From Setophaga petechia (taxonomy: Eukaryota; Chordata; Aves; Passeriformes; Parulidae), in assembly GCA_024362935.1 (NCBI GenBank), contig JANCRA010000006.1, forward strand, positions 36,263,924 through 36,327,923: a stretch of 64,000 bases of DNA, in the 5' to 3' direction. Below, one piece after another: positions 22,901 through 35,400 of the stretch (positions within the stretch are counted from its first letter, which is position 1; the number at the start of each line of letters is the position of its first letter). Position numbers and translations under genes: made by a program. The notes under the pieces were generated by a model. It saw only the letters and a program-made list of their open reading frames with translations. It was not told the origin of the DNA and searched no databases.

Positions 22901-23676
22901 TAGCTGTTCAGTGCACTGCAGTAAGTGTTTCTTGTCACCTACATCTAAGCAAATAGCTTTTTCACTATGTCTCGCAAGGAGATAACCTTCCTGCTCACTT
23001 AGCAACTTCCATCGTGTTGTAGATGTTGCAGAGAGGGCTGCAGAGTTTTTTGACACAAGAAAAAGAAAGTTGTCTAAGATGCCTTCCTTTCAAGTATTAA
23101 TGTGAAGGGAAAGGCAAGAGAGTGGGAAAGTACTGTTTTCTAGCACTTTGAGAGCTGCTAACACAATCCCAGTGCTGTGTACCAATTAACTTGTCACTGC
23201 ACTGCAGTAAGTGTTTCTTGTCACCTACATCTGAGCAAATAGCTTTTTCACTTTGTCTCGCAAGGGGAAAACGTTGCTGCTCACTAAACAACTTCCATCG
23301 TGTTTTAGAAGTTGCCCAGAGGGCTGCAGTGTGTTTTGCAAAATATAAAAGAAAGTTTTCTAAGACGCCTTCCTTTCAAGTATTAATGTGAACGGAAAGG
23401 CAAGAGAGTGGGAAAGTACTGTTTTCTAGCACTTTGAGAGCTGCTAACACAATCCCAGTGCTGTGTACCAATTAACTTGTCACTGCACTGCAGTAAGGGT
23501 TTCTTGTCACCTATATCTAAGCAAATGGTTTTTCACTATGTCTCGCAAGGAGAAAACCTTCTTGCTCACTAAACATCTCCTATCGTGTTCTAGAAGTTGA
23601 ACAGAGGGCTGCAGTGTGTTTTGCAAAATGTAAAAGAAAGTTGTCTAAGACGCCTTCCTTTCAAGTATTAATGTGA
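19676..23676. repeat. Region matching about 27.1-31.1 kb with one substituted monomer
   Basis: Monomer order agrees with 27108-31108 at a spacing of 7432 or 7433; the shifts follow the one-base deletions near 20489 and 29920. Agreement includes the GAGATAACC gamma variant (22820-23105 and 30252-30537) and GTTGCCCAGAGG. One monomer breaks the match: 21962-22247 carries GCTTTTCAGTGCAC, while 29395-29680 carries an alpha left end with CTGAGTAAATAG. Confidence 0.7.
20248..20532. repeat. 285-bp epsilon monomer sharing the deletion of 3386-3670
   Basis: TAAAAAAAGTTG near 20489 repeats the deletion found near 3627. The next monomer (20533-20817) is also 285 bp because of AAATGGTTTTTC. Confidence 0.85.
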
Positions 23677-25025
23677 AGGGAAAGGCAAGAGAGTGAGAAA
23701 GTACTGTTTTCTAGCACTTTGAGAGCTGCTAACACAATCCCAGTGCTGTGTACCAATTAACTTGTCACTGCACTGCAGTAAGGGTTTCTTGTCACCTACA
23801 TCTGAGCAAATAGCTTTTTCACTTTGTCTCGCAAGGGGAAAACGTTGCTGCTCTCTAAACATCTCCTATAGTGTTCTAGAAGTTGCACAGAGGGCTGCAG
23901 TGTGTTTTGCAAAATGTAAAAGAAAGTTGTCTAAGACGCCTTCCTTTCAAGTATTAATGTGAAGGGAAAGGCAAGAGAGTGGGAAAGTACTGTTTTCTAG
24001 CACTTTGCAAGCTGCTAACACAATCCCAGTTCTGTGTAGCAATTAGCTGTTCAGTGCACTGCAGTAAGTGTTTCTTGTCACCTACATCTAAGCAAATAGC
24101 TTTTTCACTATGTCTCGCAAGGAGAAAACCTTCCTGCTCACTAAACAACTTCCATCGTGTTGTAGATGTTGCAGAGAGGGCTGCAGAGTTTTTTGACACA
24201 AGAAAAAGAAAGTTGTCTAAGATGCCTTCCTTTCAAGTATTAATGTGAAGGGAAAGGCAAGAGAGTGGGAAAGTACTGTTTTCTAGCACTTTGCAAGCTG
24301 CTAACACAGTACTAGTGCTGTGGAGCAGATAGCTGTTCAGTGCACTGCAGTAAGTGTTTCTTGTCACCTACATCTAAGCAAATAACTTTTTCACTATGTC
24401 TCCCAAGGAGAAAACCTTCCTGCTCACTAAACAACTTCCATCGTGTTGTAGATGTTGCAGAGAGGGCTGCAGAGTTTTTTGACACAAGAAAAAGAAAGTT
24501 GTCTAAGATGCCTTCCTTTCAAGTATTAATGTGAAGGGAAAGGCAAGAGAGTGGGAAAGTACTGTTTTCTAGCACTTTGCAGGCTGCTAACACAATCCCA
24601 GTGCTGTGTAGCAGTTAGCTTTCGAATGCACTGCAGTAAGTGTTTCTTGTCACGTACATCTAAGCAAATATCTTTTTCACTATGTCTCCCAAGGAGAAAA
24701 CCTTCTTGCTCACTAAACATCTCCTATCGTGTTCTAGAAGTTGAACAGAGGGCTGCAGTGTGTTCTGTAACAAGAAAAAGAAAGTTGTCTAAGATGCCTT
24801 CCTTTCAAGTATTAATGTGAAGGGAAAGGCAAGAGAGTGGGAAAGTACTGTTTTCTAGCACTTTGCAAGCTGCTAACACAATCGCAGTGCTGTGTAGCAA
24901 TTAGCTTGTCAGTGCACGGCAGTAAGTGTTTCTTGATACCTACATCTGAGCAAATAGCTTTTTCACTTTGTCTCGCAAGGGGAAAACGTTGCTGCTCACT
25001 AAACAACTTCCATCGTGTTGTAGAA

Positions 25026-28000
25026 GTTGCACAGAGGGCTGCAGTGTGTTTTGCAAAATGTAAAAGAAAGTCGTCTAAGACGCCTTCCTTTCAAGTATTA
25101 ATGTGAAGGGAAAGGCAAGAGAGTGGGAAAGTACTGTTTTCTAGCACTTTGCAAGCTGCTAACACAGTACTAGTGCTGTGTAGCAGTTAGCTGTTCAGTG
25201 CACTGCAGTAAGTGTTTCCTGTCACCTACATCTAAGCAAATAGCTTTTTCAGTATGTCTCGCAAGGAGAAAACCTTCCTGCTCACTAAACAACTTCCATC
25301 GTGTTGTAGATGTTGCAGAGAGGGCTGCAGAGTTTTTTGACACAAGAAAAAGAAAGTTGTCTAAGACGCCTTCCTTTCAAGTATTAATGTGAAGGGAAAG
25401 GCAAGAGAGTGGGAAAGTACTGTTGTCTAGCACTTTGAGAGCTGCTAACACAATCCCAGTGCTGTGTACCAATTAACTTGTCACTGCACTGCAGTAAGTG
25501 TTTCTTGTCACCTACATCTAAGCAAATAACTTTTTCACTATGTCTCGCAAGGAGAAAACCTTCCTGCTCACTAAACATCTCCTATCGTGTTCTAGAAGTT
25601 GCACAGAGGGCTGCAGTGTGTTCTGTAACAAGAAAAAGAAAGTTGTCTAAGACGCCTTCCTTTCAAGTATTTATGTGTAGGGAAAGGCAAGAGAGTGGGA
25701 AAGTACTGTTTTCTAGCACTTTGCAAGCTGCTAACACAATCGCAGTGCTGTGTAGCAATTAACTTGTCACTGCACGACAGTAAGTGTTTCTTGATACCTA
25801 CATCTGAGCAAATAGCTTTTTCACAATGTCTCGCAATTGGAAAACGTTGCTGCTCACTAAACAACTTCCATCGTGTTGTAGAAGTTGCACAGAGGGCTGC
25901 AGTGTGTTTTGCAAAATATAAAAGAAAGTTGTCTAAGACGCCTTCCTTTCAAGTATTAATGTGAAGGGAAAGGCAAGAGAGTGGGAAAGTACTGTTTTCT
26001 AGCACTTTGAGAGCTGCTAACACAATCCCAGTGCTGTGTACCAATTAACTTGTCACTGCACTGCAGTAAGGGTTTCTTGTCACCTATATCTAAGCAAATG
26101 CTTTTTCACTATGTCTCCCAAGGAGAAAACCTTCTTGCTCACTAAACATCTCCTATAGTGTTCTAGAAGTTGCACAGAGGGCTGCAGTGTGTTTTGCAAA
26201 ATGTAAAAGAAAGTTGTCTAAGACGCCTTCCTTTCAAGTATTAATGTGAAGGGAAAGGCAAGAGAGTGGGAAAGTACTGTTTTCTAGCACTTTGAGAGCT
26301 GCTAACACAATCCCAGTGCTGTGTACCAATTAACTTGTCACTGCACTGCAGTAAGTGTTTCTTGTCACCTACATCTGAGCAAATAGCTTTTTCACTTTGT
26401 CTCGCAAGGGGAAAACGTTGCTGCTCTCTAAACATCTCCTATAGTGTTCTAGAAGTTGCACAGAGGGCTGCAGTGTGTTTTGCAAAATGTAAAAGAAAGT
26501 TGTCTAAGACGCCTTCCTTTCAAGTATTAATGTGAAGGGAAAGGCAAGAGAGTGGGAAAGTACTGTTTTCTAGCACTTTGCAAGCTGCTAACACAATCCC
26601 AGTTCTGTGTAGCAATTAGCTGTTCAGTGCACTGCAGTAAGTGTTTCTTGTCACCTACATCTAAGCAAAAAGCTTTTTCACTATGTCTCGCAAGGAGAAA
26701 ACCTTCCTGCTCACTAAACAACTTTCATCGTGTTGTAGATTTTGCAGAGAGGGCTGCAGAGTTTTTTGACACAAGAAAAAGAAAGTTGTCTAAGACGCCT
26801 TCCTTTCAAGTATTAATGTGAAGGGAAAGGCAAGAGAGTGGGAAAGTACTGTTTTCTAGCACTTTGCAGGCTGCTAACACAATCGCAGTGCTGTGGAGCA
26901 GTTAGCTGTTCAGTGCACAGCAGTAAGTGTTTCTTGTCACCTACATCTAAGCAAATAGCTTTTTCACTATGTCTCGCAAGGAGAAAACCTTCCTGCTCAC
27001 TTAGCAACTTCCATCGTGTTGTAGATGTTGCAGAGAGGGCTGCAGAGTTTTTTGACACAAGAAAAAGAAAGTTGTCTAAGATGCCTTCCTTTCAAGTATT
27101 AATGTGAAGGGAAAGGCAAGAGAGTGGGAAAGTACTGTTTTCTAGCACTTTGAGAGCTGCTAACACAATCCCAGTGCTGTGTACCAATTAACTTGTCACT
27201 GCACTGCAGTAAGTGTTTCTTGTCACCTACATCTGAGCAAATAGCTTTTTCACTTTGTCTCGCAAGGGGAAAACGTTGCTGCTCACTAAACAACTTCCAT
27301 CGTGTTGTAGATGTTGCACAGAGGGCTGCAGTGTGTTTTGCAAAATGTAAAAGAAAGTTGTCTAAGACGCCTTCCTTTCAAGTATTAATGTGAAGGGAAA
27401 GGCAAGAGAGTGGGAAAGTACTGTTTTCTAGCACTTTGCAAGCTGCTAACACAATCCCAGTTCTGTGTAGCAATTAGCTGTTCAGTGCACTGCAGTAAGT
27501 GTTTCTTGTCACCTACATCTAAGCAAATATCTTTTTCACTATGTCTCCCAAGGAGAAAACCTTCTTGCTCACTAAACATCTCCTATCGTGTTCTAGAAGT
27601 TGAACAGAGGGCTGCAGTGTGTTCTGTAACAAGAAAAAGAAAGTTGTCTAAGACGCCTTCCTTTCAAGTATTAATGTGAAGGGAAAGGCAAGAGAGTGGG
27701 AAAGTACTGTTTTCTAGCACCTTGCAAGCTGCTAACACAATCGCAGTGCTGTGTAGCAATTAGCTTGTCAGTGCACGGCAGTAAGTGTTTCTTGATACCT
27801 ACATCTGAGCAAATAGCTTTTTCACTTTGTCTCGCAAGGGGAAAACGTTGCTGCTCACTAAACAACTTCCATCGTGTTGTAGAAGTTGCACAGAGGGCTG
27901 CAGTGTGTTTTGCAAAATGTAAAAGAAAGTTGTCTAAGACGCCTTCCTTTCAAGTATTAATGTGAAGGGAAAGGCAAGAGAGTGGGAAAGTACTGTTTTC

Positions 28001-28427
28001 TAGCACTTTGAGAGCTGCTAACACAATCCCAGTGCTGTGTACCAATTAACTTGTCACTGCACTGCAGTAAGGGTTTCTTGTCACCTATATCTAAGCAAAT
28101 GGTTTTTCACTATGTCTCGCAAGGAGAAAACCTTCTTGCTCACTAAACATCTCCTATCGTGTTCTAGAAGTTGAACAGAGGGCTGCAGTGTGTTTTGCAA
28201 AATGTAAAAGAAAGTTGTCTAAGACGCCTTCCTTTCAAGTATTAATGTGAAGGGAAAGGCAAGAGAGTGAGAAAGTACTGTTTTCTAGCACTTTGAGAGC
28301 TGCTAACACAATCCCAGTGCTGTGTACCAATTAACTTGTCACTGCACTGCAGTAAGGGTTTCTTGTCACCTACATCTGAGCAAATAGCTTTTTCACTTTG
28401 TCTCGCAAGGGGAAAACGTTGCTGCTC
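25026..28427. repeat. Block matching 13021-16422, copy 2
   Basis: Second copy of the 3.4-kb segment at a spacing of 12005. It keeps the TATTTATGTGTAG marker (25673-25680) and the TATAAAAG variant at 25917. Only one round of the 1143-bp unit is present here, not two. Confidence 0.78.
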
Positions 28428-29394
28428 ACTAAACAACTTCCATCGTGTTGTAGAAGTTGCACAGAGGGCTGCAGTGTGTTTTGCAAAATGTAAAAGAAAG
28501 TTGTCTAAGACGCCTTCCTTTCAAGTATTAATGTGAAGGGAAAGGCAAGAGAGTGGGAAAGTACTGTTTTCTAGCACTTTGCAGGCTGCTAACACAATCG
28601 CAGTGCTGTGGAGCAGTTAGCTGTTCAGTGCACAGCAGTAAGTGTTTCTTGTCACCTACATCTAAGCAAATAGCTTTTTCACTATGTCTCGCAAGGAGAA
28701 AACCTTCCTGCTCACTTAGCAACTTCCATCGTGTTGTAGATGTTGCAGAGAGGGCTGCAGAGTTTTTTGACACAAGAAAAAGAAAGTTGTCTAAGATGCC
28801 TTCCTTTCAAGTATTAATGTGAAGGGAAAGGCAAGAGAGTGGGAAAGTACTGTTTTCTAGCACTTTGAGAGCTGCTAACACAATCCCAGTGCTGTGTACC
28901 AATTAACTTGTCACTGCACTGCAGTAAGTGTTTCTTGTCACCTACATCTGAGCAAATAGCTTTTTCACTTTGTCTCGCAAGGGGAAAACGTTGCTGCTCA
29001 CTAAACAACTTCCATCGTGTTGTAGATGTTGCACAGAGGGCTGCAGTGTGTTTTGCAAAATGTAAAAGAAAGTTGTCTAAGACGCCTTCCTTTCAAGTAT
29101 TAATGTGAAGGGAAAGGCAAGAGAGTGGGAAAGTACTGTTTTCTAGCACTTTGCAAGCTGCTAACACAATCCCAGTTCTGTGTAGCAATTAGCTGTTCAG
29201 TGCACTGCAGTAAGTGTTTCTTGTCACCTACATCTAAGCAAAAAGCTTTTTCACTATGTCTCGCAAGGAGAAAACCTTCCTGCTCACTAAACAACTTCCA
29301 TCGTGTTGTAGATGTTGCAGAGAGGGCTGCAGAGTTTTTTGACACAAGAAAAAGAAAGTTGTCTAAGACGCCTTCCTTTCAAGTATTAATGTGA

Positions 29395-29680
29395 AGGGAA
29401 AGGCAAGAGAGTGGGAAAGTACTGTTGTCTAGCACTTTGAGAGCTGCTAACACAATCCCAGTGCTGTGTACCAATTAACTTGTCACTGCACTGCAGTAAG
29501 TGTTTCTTGTCACCTACATCTGAGTAAATAGCTTTTTCACTTTTTCTCGCAAGGAGAAAACCTTCCTGCTCACTAAACATCTCCTATAGTGTTCTAGAAG
29601 TTGCACAGAGGGCTGCAGTGTGTTTTGCAAAATGTAAAAGAAAGTTGTCTAAGACGCCTTCCTTTCAAGTATTAATGTGA
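29395..29680. repeat. Monomer with private middle CTGAGTAAATAG and CACTTTTTCTCGC
   Basis: This monomer has TGTTGTCTAGC near 29425, an alpha-type left end, CTGAGTAAATAG and CACTTTTTCTCGCAAGG, then AGGAGAAAACC and the ATCTCCTATAG right module. The same form is at 38828-39113 and 51692-51977. In the otherwise matching context at 21962-22247 and 58553-58838 a different monomer is present. Confidence 0.82.
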
Positions 29681-29965
29681 AGGGAAAGGCAAGAGAGTGG
29701 GAAAGTACTGTTTTCTAGCACTTTGAGAGCTGCTAACACAATCCCAGTGCTGTGTACCAATTAACTTGTCACTGCACTGCAGTAAGTGTTTCTTGTCACC
29801 TACATCTGAGCAAATAGCTTTTTCACTTTGTCTCGCAAGGGGAAAACGTTGCTGCTCACTAAACAACTTCCATCGTGTTGTAGAAGTTGCACAGAGGGCT
29901 GCAGTGTGTTTTGCAAAATGAAAAGAATGTTGTCTAAGACGCCTTCCTTTCAAGTATTAATGTGA
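29681..29965. repeat. 285-bp alpha monomer with private deletion AAAATGAAAAG
   Basis: Near 29920 the usual AAAATGTAAAAG lacks the T. The matching monomers at 39114-39399 and 51978-52263 are intact, so the deletion arose after the 9.43-kb duplication, in copy 1 only. Confidence 0.85.
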
Positions 29966-31966
29966 AGGGAAAGGCAAGAGAGTGGGAAAGTACTGTTTTC
30001 TAGCACTTTGCAAGCTGCTAACACAATCCCAGTTCTGTGTAGCAATTAGCTGTTCAGTGCACTGCAGTAAGTGTTTCTTGTCACCTACATCTAAGCAAAA
30101 AGCTTTTTCACTATGTCTCGCAAGGAGAAAACCTTCCTGCTCACTAAACAACTTTCATCGTGTTGTAGATGTTGCAGAGAGGGCTGCAGAGTTTTTTGAC
30201 ACAAGAAAAAGAAAGTTGTCTAAGACGCCTTCCTTTCAAGTATTAATGTGAAGGGAAAGGCAAGAGAGTGGGAAAGTACTGTTTTCTAGCACTTTGCAGG
30301 CTGCTAACACAATCGCAGTGCTGTGGAGCAGTTAGCTGTTCAGTGCACTGCAGTAAGTGTTTCTTGTCACCTACATCTAAGCAAATAGCTTTTTCACTAT
30401 GTCTCGCAAGGAGATAACCTTCCTGCTCACTTAGCAACTTCCATCGTGTTGTAGATGTTGCAGAGAGGGCTGCAGAGTTTTTTGACACAAGAAAAAGAAA
30501 GTTGTCTAAGATGCCTTCCTTTCAAGTATTAATGTGAAGGGAAAGGCAAGAGAGTGGGAAAGTACTGTTTTCTAGCACTTTGAGAGCTGCTAACACAATC
30601 CCAGTGCTGTGTACCAATTAACTTGTCACTGCACTGCAGTAAGTGTTTCTTGTCACCTACATCTGAGCAAATAGCTTTTTCACTTTGTCTCGCTAGGGGA
30701 AAACGTTGCTGCTCACTAAACAACTTCCATCGTGTTTTAGAAGTTGCCCAGAGGGCTGCAGTGTGTTTTGCAAAATATAAAAGAAAGTTGTCTAAGACGC
30801 CTTCCTTTCAAGTATTAATGTGAAGGGAAAGGCAAGAGAGTGGGAAAGTACTGTTTTCTAGCACTTTGAGAGCTGCTAACACAATCCCAGTGCTGTGTAC
30901 CAATTAACTTGTCACTGCACTGCAGTAAGGGTTTCTTGTCACCTATATCTAAGCAAATGCTTTTTCACTATGTCTCCCAAGGAGAAAACCTTCTTGCTCA
31001 CTAAACATCTCCTATCGTGTTCTAGAAGTTGCACAGAGGGCTGCAGTGTGTTTTGCAAAATGTAAAAGAAAGTTGCCTAAGACGCCTTCCTTTCAAGTAT
31101 TAATGTGAAGGGAAAGGCAAGAGAGTGGGAAAGTACTGTTTTCTAGCACTTTGAGAGCTGCTAACACAATCCCAGTGCTGTGTACCAATTAACTTGTCAC
31201 TGCACTGCAGTAAGAGTTTCTTGTCACCTGCATCTAAGCAAATAGCTTTTTCACTATGTCTCGCAAGGAGAAAACCTTCCTGCTCACTAAACATTTCCTA
31301 TCGTGTTCTAGAAGTTGCACAGAGGGCTGCAGTGTGTTCTGTAACAAGAAAAAGAAAGTTGTCTAAGACGCCTTCCTTTCAAGTATTAATGTGAAGGGAA
31401 AGGCAAGAGAGTGGGAAAGTACTGTTTTCTAGCACTTTGCAAGCTGCTAACACAATCCCAGTTCTGTGTAGCAATTAGCTGTTCAGTGCACTGCAGTAAG
31501 TGTTTCTTGTCACCTACATCTAAGCAAATAGCTTTTTCACTATGTCTTGCAAGGAGAAAACCTTCCTGCTCACTAAACAACTTCCATCGTGTTGTAGATG
31601 TTGCAGAGAGGGCTGCAGAGTTTTTTGACACAAGAAAAAGAAAGTTGTCTAAGATGCCTTCCTTTCAAGTATTAATGTGAAGGGAAAGGCAAGAGAGTGG
31701 GAAAGTACTGTTTTCTAGCACTTTGCAAGCTGCTAACACAGTACTAGTGCTGTGGAGCAGATAGCTGTTCAGTGCACTGCAGTAAGTGTTTCTTGTCACC
31801 TACATATAAGCAAATAGCTTTTTCACTATGTCTCGCAAGGAGAAAACCTTCCTGCTCACTTAGCAACTTCCATCGTGTTGTAGATGTTGCAGAGAGGGCT
31901 GCAGAGTTTTTTGACACAAGAAAAAGAAAGTTGTCTAAGATGCCTTCCTTTCAAGTATTAATGTGA

Positions 31967-32252
31967 AGTGAAAGGCAAGAGAGTGGGAAAGTACTGTTTT
32001 CTAGCACTTTGCAGGCTGCTAACACAATCCCAGTGCTGTGTAGCAGTTAGCTTTTGAATGCACTGCAGTAAGTGTTTCTTGTCACCTACATCTAAGCAAA
32101 TATCTTTTTCACTATGTCTCGCAAGGAGAAAACCTTCTTGCTCACTAAACATCTCCTATCGTATTCTAGAAGTTGAACAGAGGGCTGCAGTGTGTTCTGT
32201 AACAAGAAAAAGAAAGTTGTCTAAGACGCCTTCCTTTCAAGTATTAATGTGA
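31967..32252. repeat. Monomer subtype zeta (GCTTTTGAATGCACTG)
   Basis: A 286-bp unit with GCAGTTAGCTTTTGAATGC at the left, AAATATCTTTTTC in the middle, and an XbaI-type TCTAGA in the right module followed by GTTGAACAG and CTGTAACAAG. Here the right module reads CGTATTCTAG where the other families read CGTGTTCTAG. Copies lie at 41401-41686, 54265-54550 and 62556-62841. A related older form is at 24535-24820, where the left reads CTTTCGAATGC. A rearranged copy is at 61126-61411. Confidence 0.85.
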
Positions 32253-32457
32253 AGGGAAAGGCAAGAGAGTGGGAAAGTACTGTTTTCTAGCACTTTGCAA
32301 GCTGCTAACACAATCGCAGTGCTGTGTAGCAATTAGCTTGTCAGTGCACGGCAGTAAGTGTTTCTTGATACCTACATCTGAGCAAATAGCTTTTTCACTT
32401 TGTCTCGCAAGGGGAAAACGTTGCTGCTCACTAAACAACTTCCATCGTGTTGTAGAA

Positions 32458-35400
32458 GTTGCACAGAGGGCTGCAGTGTGTTTTGCAAAATGTAAAAGAA
32501 AGTTGTCTAAGACGCCTTCCTTTCAAGTATTAATGTGAAGGGAAAGGCAAGAGAGTGGGAAAGTACTGTTTTCTAGCACTTTGAGAGCTGCTAACACAAT
32601 CCCAGTGCTGTGTACCAATTAACTTGTCACTGCACTGCAGTAAGGGTTTCTTGTCACCTATATCTAAGCAAATGCTTTTTCACTATGTCTCGCAAGGAGA
32701 AAACCTTCCTGCTCACTAAACAACTTCCATCGTGTTGTAGATGTTGCAGAGAGGGCTGCAGAGTTTTTTGACACAAGAAAAAGAAAGTTGTCTAAGACGC
32801 CTTCCTTTCAAGTATTAATGTGAAGGGAAAGGCAAGAGAGTGGGAAAGTACTGTTTTCTATCACTTTGAGAGCTGCTAACACAATCCCAGTGCTGTGTAC
32901 CAATTAACTTGTCACTGCACTGCAGTAAGTGTTTCTTGTCACCTACATCTAAGCAAATAACTTTTTCACTATGTCTCGCAAGGAGAAAACCTTCCTGCTC
33001 ACTAAACATCTCCTATCGTGTTCTAGAAGTTGCACAGAGGGCTGCAGTGTGTTCTGTAACAAGAAAAAGAAAGTTGTCTAAGACGCCTTCCTTTCAAGTA
33101 TTTATGTGTAGGGAAAGGCAAGAGAGTGGGAAAGTACTGTTTTCTAGCACTTTGCAAGCTGCTAACACAATCGCAGTGCTGTGTAGCAATTAACTTGTCA
33201 CTGCACGACAGTAAGTGTTTCTTGATACCTACATCTGAGCAAATAGCTTTTTCACAATGTCTCGCAATTGGAAAACGTTGCTGCTCACTAAACAACTTCC
33301 ATCGTGTTGTAGAAGTTGCACAGAGGGCTGCAGTGTGTTTTGCAAAATATAAAAGAAAGTTGTCTAAGACGCCTTCCTTTCAAGTATTAATGTGAAGGGA
33401 AAGGCAAGAGAGTGGGAAAGTACTGTTTTCTAGCACTTTGAGAGCTGCTAACACAATCCCAGTGCTGTGTACCAATTAACTTGTCACTGCACTGCAGTAA
33501 GGGTTTCTTGTCACCTATATCTAAGCAAATGCTTTTTCACTATGTCTCGCAAGGAGAAAACCTTCTTGCTCACTAAACATCTCCTATAGTGTTCTAGAAG
33601 TTGCACAGAGGGCTGCAGTGTGTTTTGCAAAATGTAAAAGAAAGTTGTCTAAGACGCCTTCCTTTCAAGTATTAATGTGAAGGGAAAGGCAAGAGAGTGG
33701 GAAAGTACTGTTTTCTAGCACTTTGAGAGCTGCTAACACAATCCCAGTGCTGTGTACCAATTAACTTGTCACTGCACTGCAGTAAGTGTTTCTTGTCACC
33801 TACATCTGAGCAAATAGCTTTTTCACTTTGTCTCGCAAGGGGAAAACGTTGCTGCTCTCTAAACATCTCCTATAGTGTTCTAGAAGTTGCACAGAGGGCT
33901 GCAGTGTGTTTTGCAAAATGTAAAAGAAAGTTGTCTAAGACGCCTTCCTTTCAAGTATTAATGTGAAGGGAAAGGCAAGAGAGTGGGAAAGTACTGTTTT
34001 CTAGCACTTTGCAAGCTGCTAACACAATCCCAGTTCTGTGTAGCAATTAGCTGTTCAGTGCACTGCAGTAAGTGTTTCTTGTCACCTACATCTAAGCAAA
34101 AAGCTTTTTCAGTATGTCTCGCAAGGAGAAAACCTTCCTGCTCACTAAACAACTTTCATCGTGTTGTAGATTTTGCAGAGAGGGCTGCAGAGTTTTTTGA
34201 CACAAGAAAAAGAAAGTTGTCTAAGACGCCTTCCTTTCAAGTATTAATGTGAAGGGAAAGGCAAGAGAGTGGGAAAGTACTGTTTTCTAGCACTTTGAGA
34301 GCTGCTAACACAATCCCAGTGCTGTGTACCAATTAACTTGTCACTGCACTGCAGTAAGTGTTTCTTGTCACCTACATCTGAGCAAATAGCTTTTTCACAA
34401 TGTCTCGCAATTGGAAAACGTTGCTGCTCACTAAACAACTTCCATCGTGTTGTAGATGTTGCACAGAGGGCTGCAGTGTGTTTTGCAAAATGTAAAAGAA
34501 AGTTGTCTAAGACGCCTTCCTTTCAAGTATTAATGTGAAGGGAAAGGCAAGAGAGTGGGAAAGTACTGTTTTCTAGCACTTTGCAAGCTGCTAACACAAT
34601 CCCAGTTCTGTGTAGCAATTAGCTGTTCAGTGCACTGCAGTAAGTGTTTCTTGTCACCTACATCTAAGCAAATATCTTTTTCACTATGTCTCCCAAGGAG
34701 AAAACCTTCTTGCTCACTAAACATCTCCTATCGTGTTCTAGAAGTTGAACAGAGGGCTGCAGTGTGTTCTGTAACAAGAAAAAGAAAGTTGTCTAAGACG
34801 CCTTCCTTTCAAGTATTAATGTGAAGGGAAAGGCAAGAGAGTGGGAAAGTACTGTTTTCTAGCACCTTGCAAGCTGCTAACACAATCGCAGTGCTGTGTA
34901 GCAATTAGCTTGTCAGTGCACGGCAGTAAGTGTTTCTTGATACCTACATCTGAGCAAATAGCTTTTTCACTTTGTCTCGCAAGGGGAAAACGTTGCTGCT
35001 CACTAAACAACTTCCATCGTGTTTTAGAAGTTGCACAGAGGGCTGCAGTGTGTTTTGCAAAATGTAAAAGAAAGTTGTCTAAGACGCCTTCCTTTCAAGT
35101 ATTAATGTGAAGGGAAAGGCAAGAGAGTGGGAAAGTACTGTTTTCTAGCACTTTGAGAGCTGCTAACACAATCCCAGTGCTGTGTACCAATTAACTTGTC
35201 ACTGCACTGCAGTAAGGGTTTCTTGTCACCTACATCTGAGCAAATAGCTTTTTCACTTTGTCTCGCAAGGGGAAAACGTTGCTGCTCACTAAACAACTTC
35301 CATCGTGTTGTAGAAGTTGCACAGAGGGCTGCAGTGTGTTTTGCAAAATGTAAAAGAAAGTTGTCTAAGACGCCTTCCTTTCAAGTATTAATGTGAAGGG

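Noticed and set aside
24615..24640. CENP-B box (the CTTTCGAATGC stretch was the closest start)
   Set aside because: The CGGG half of the box is missing here, and no monomer shows both halves at the right spacing on either strand by eye.
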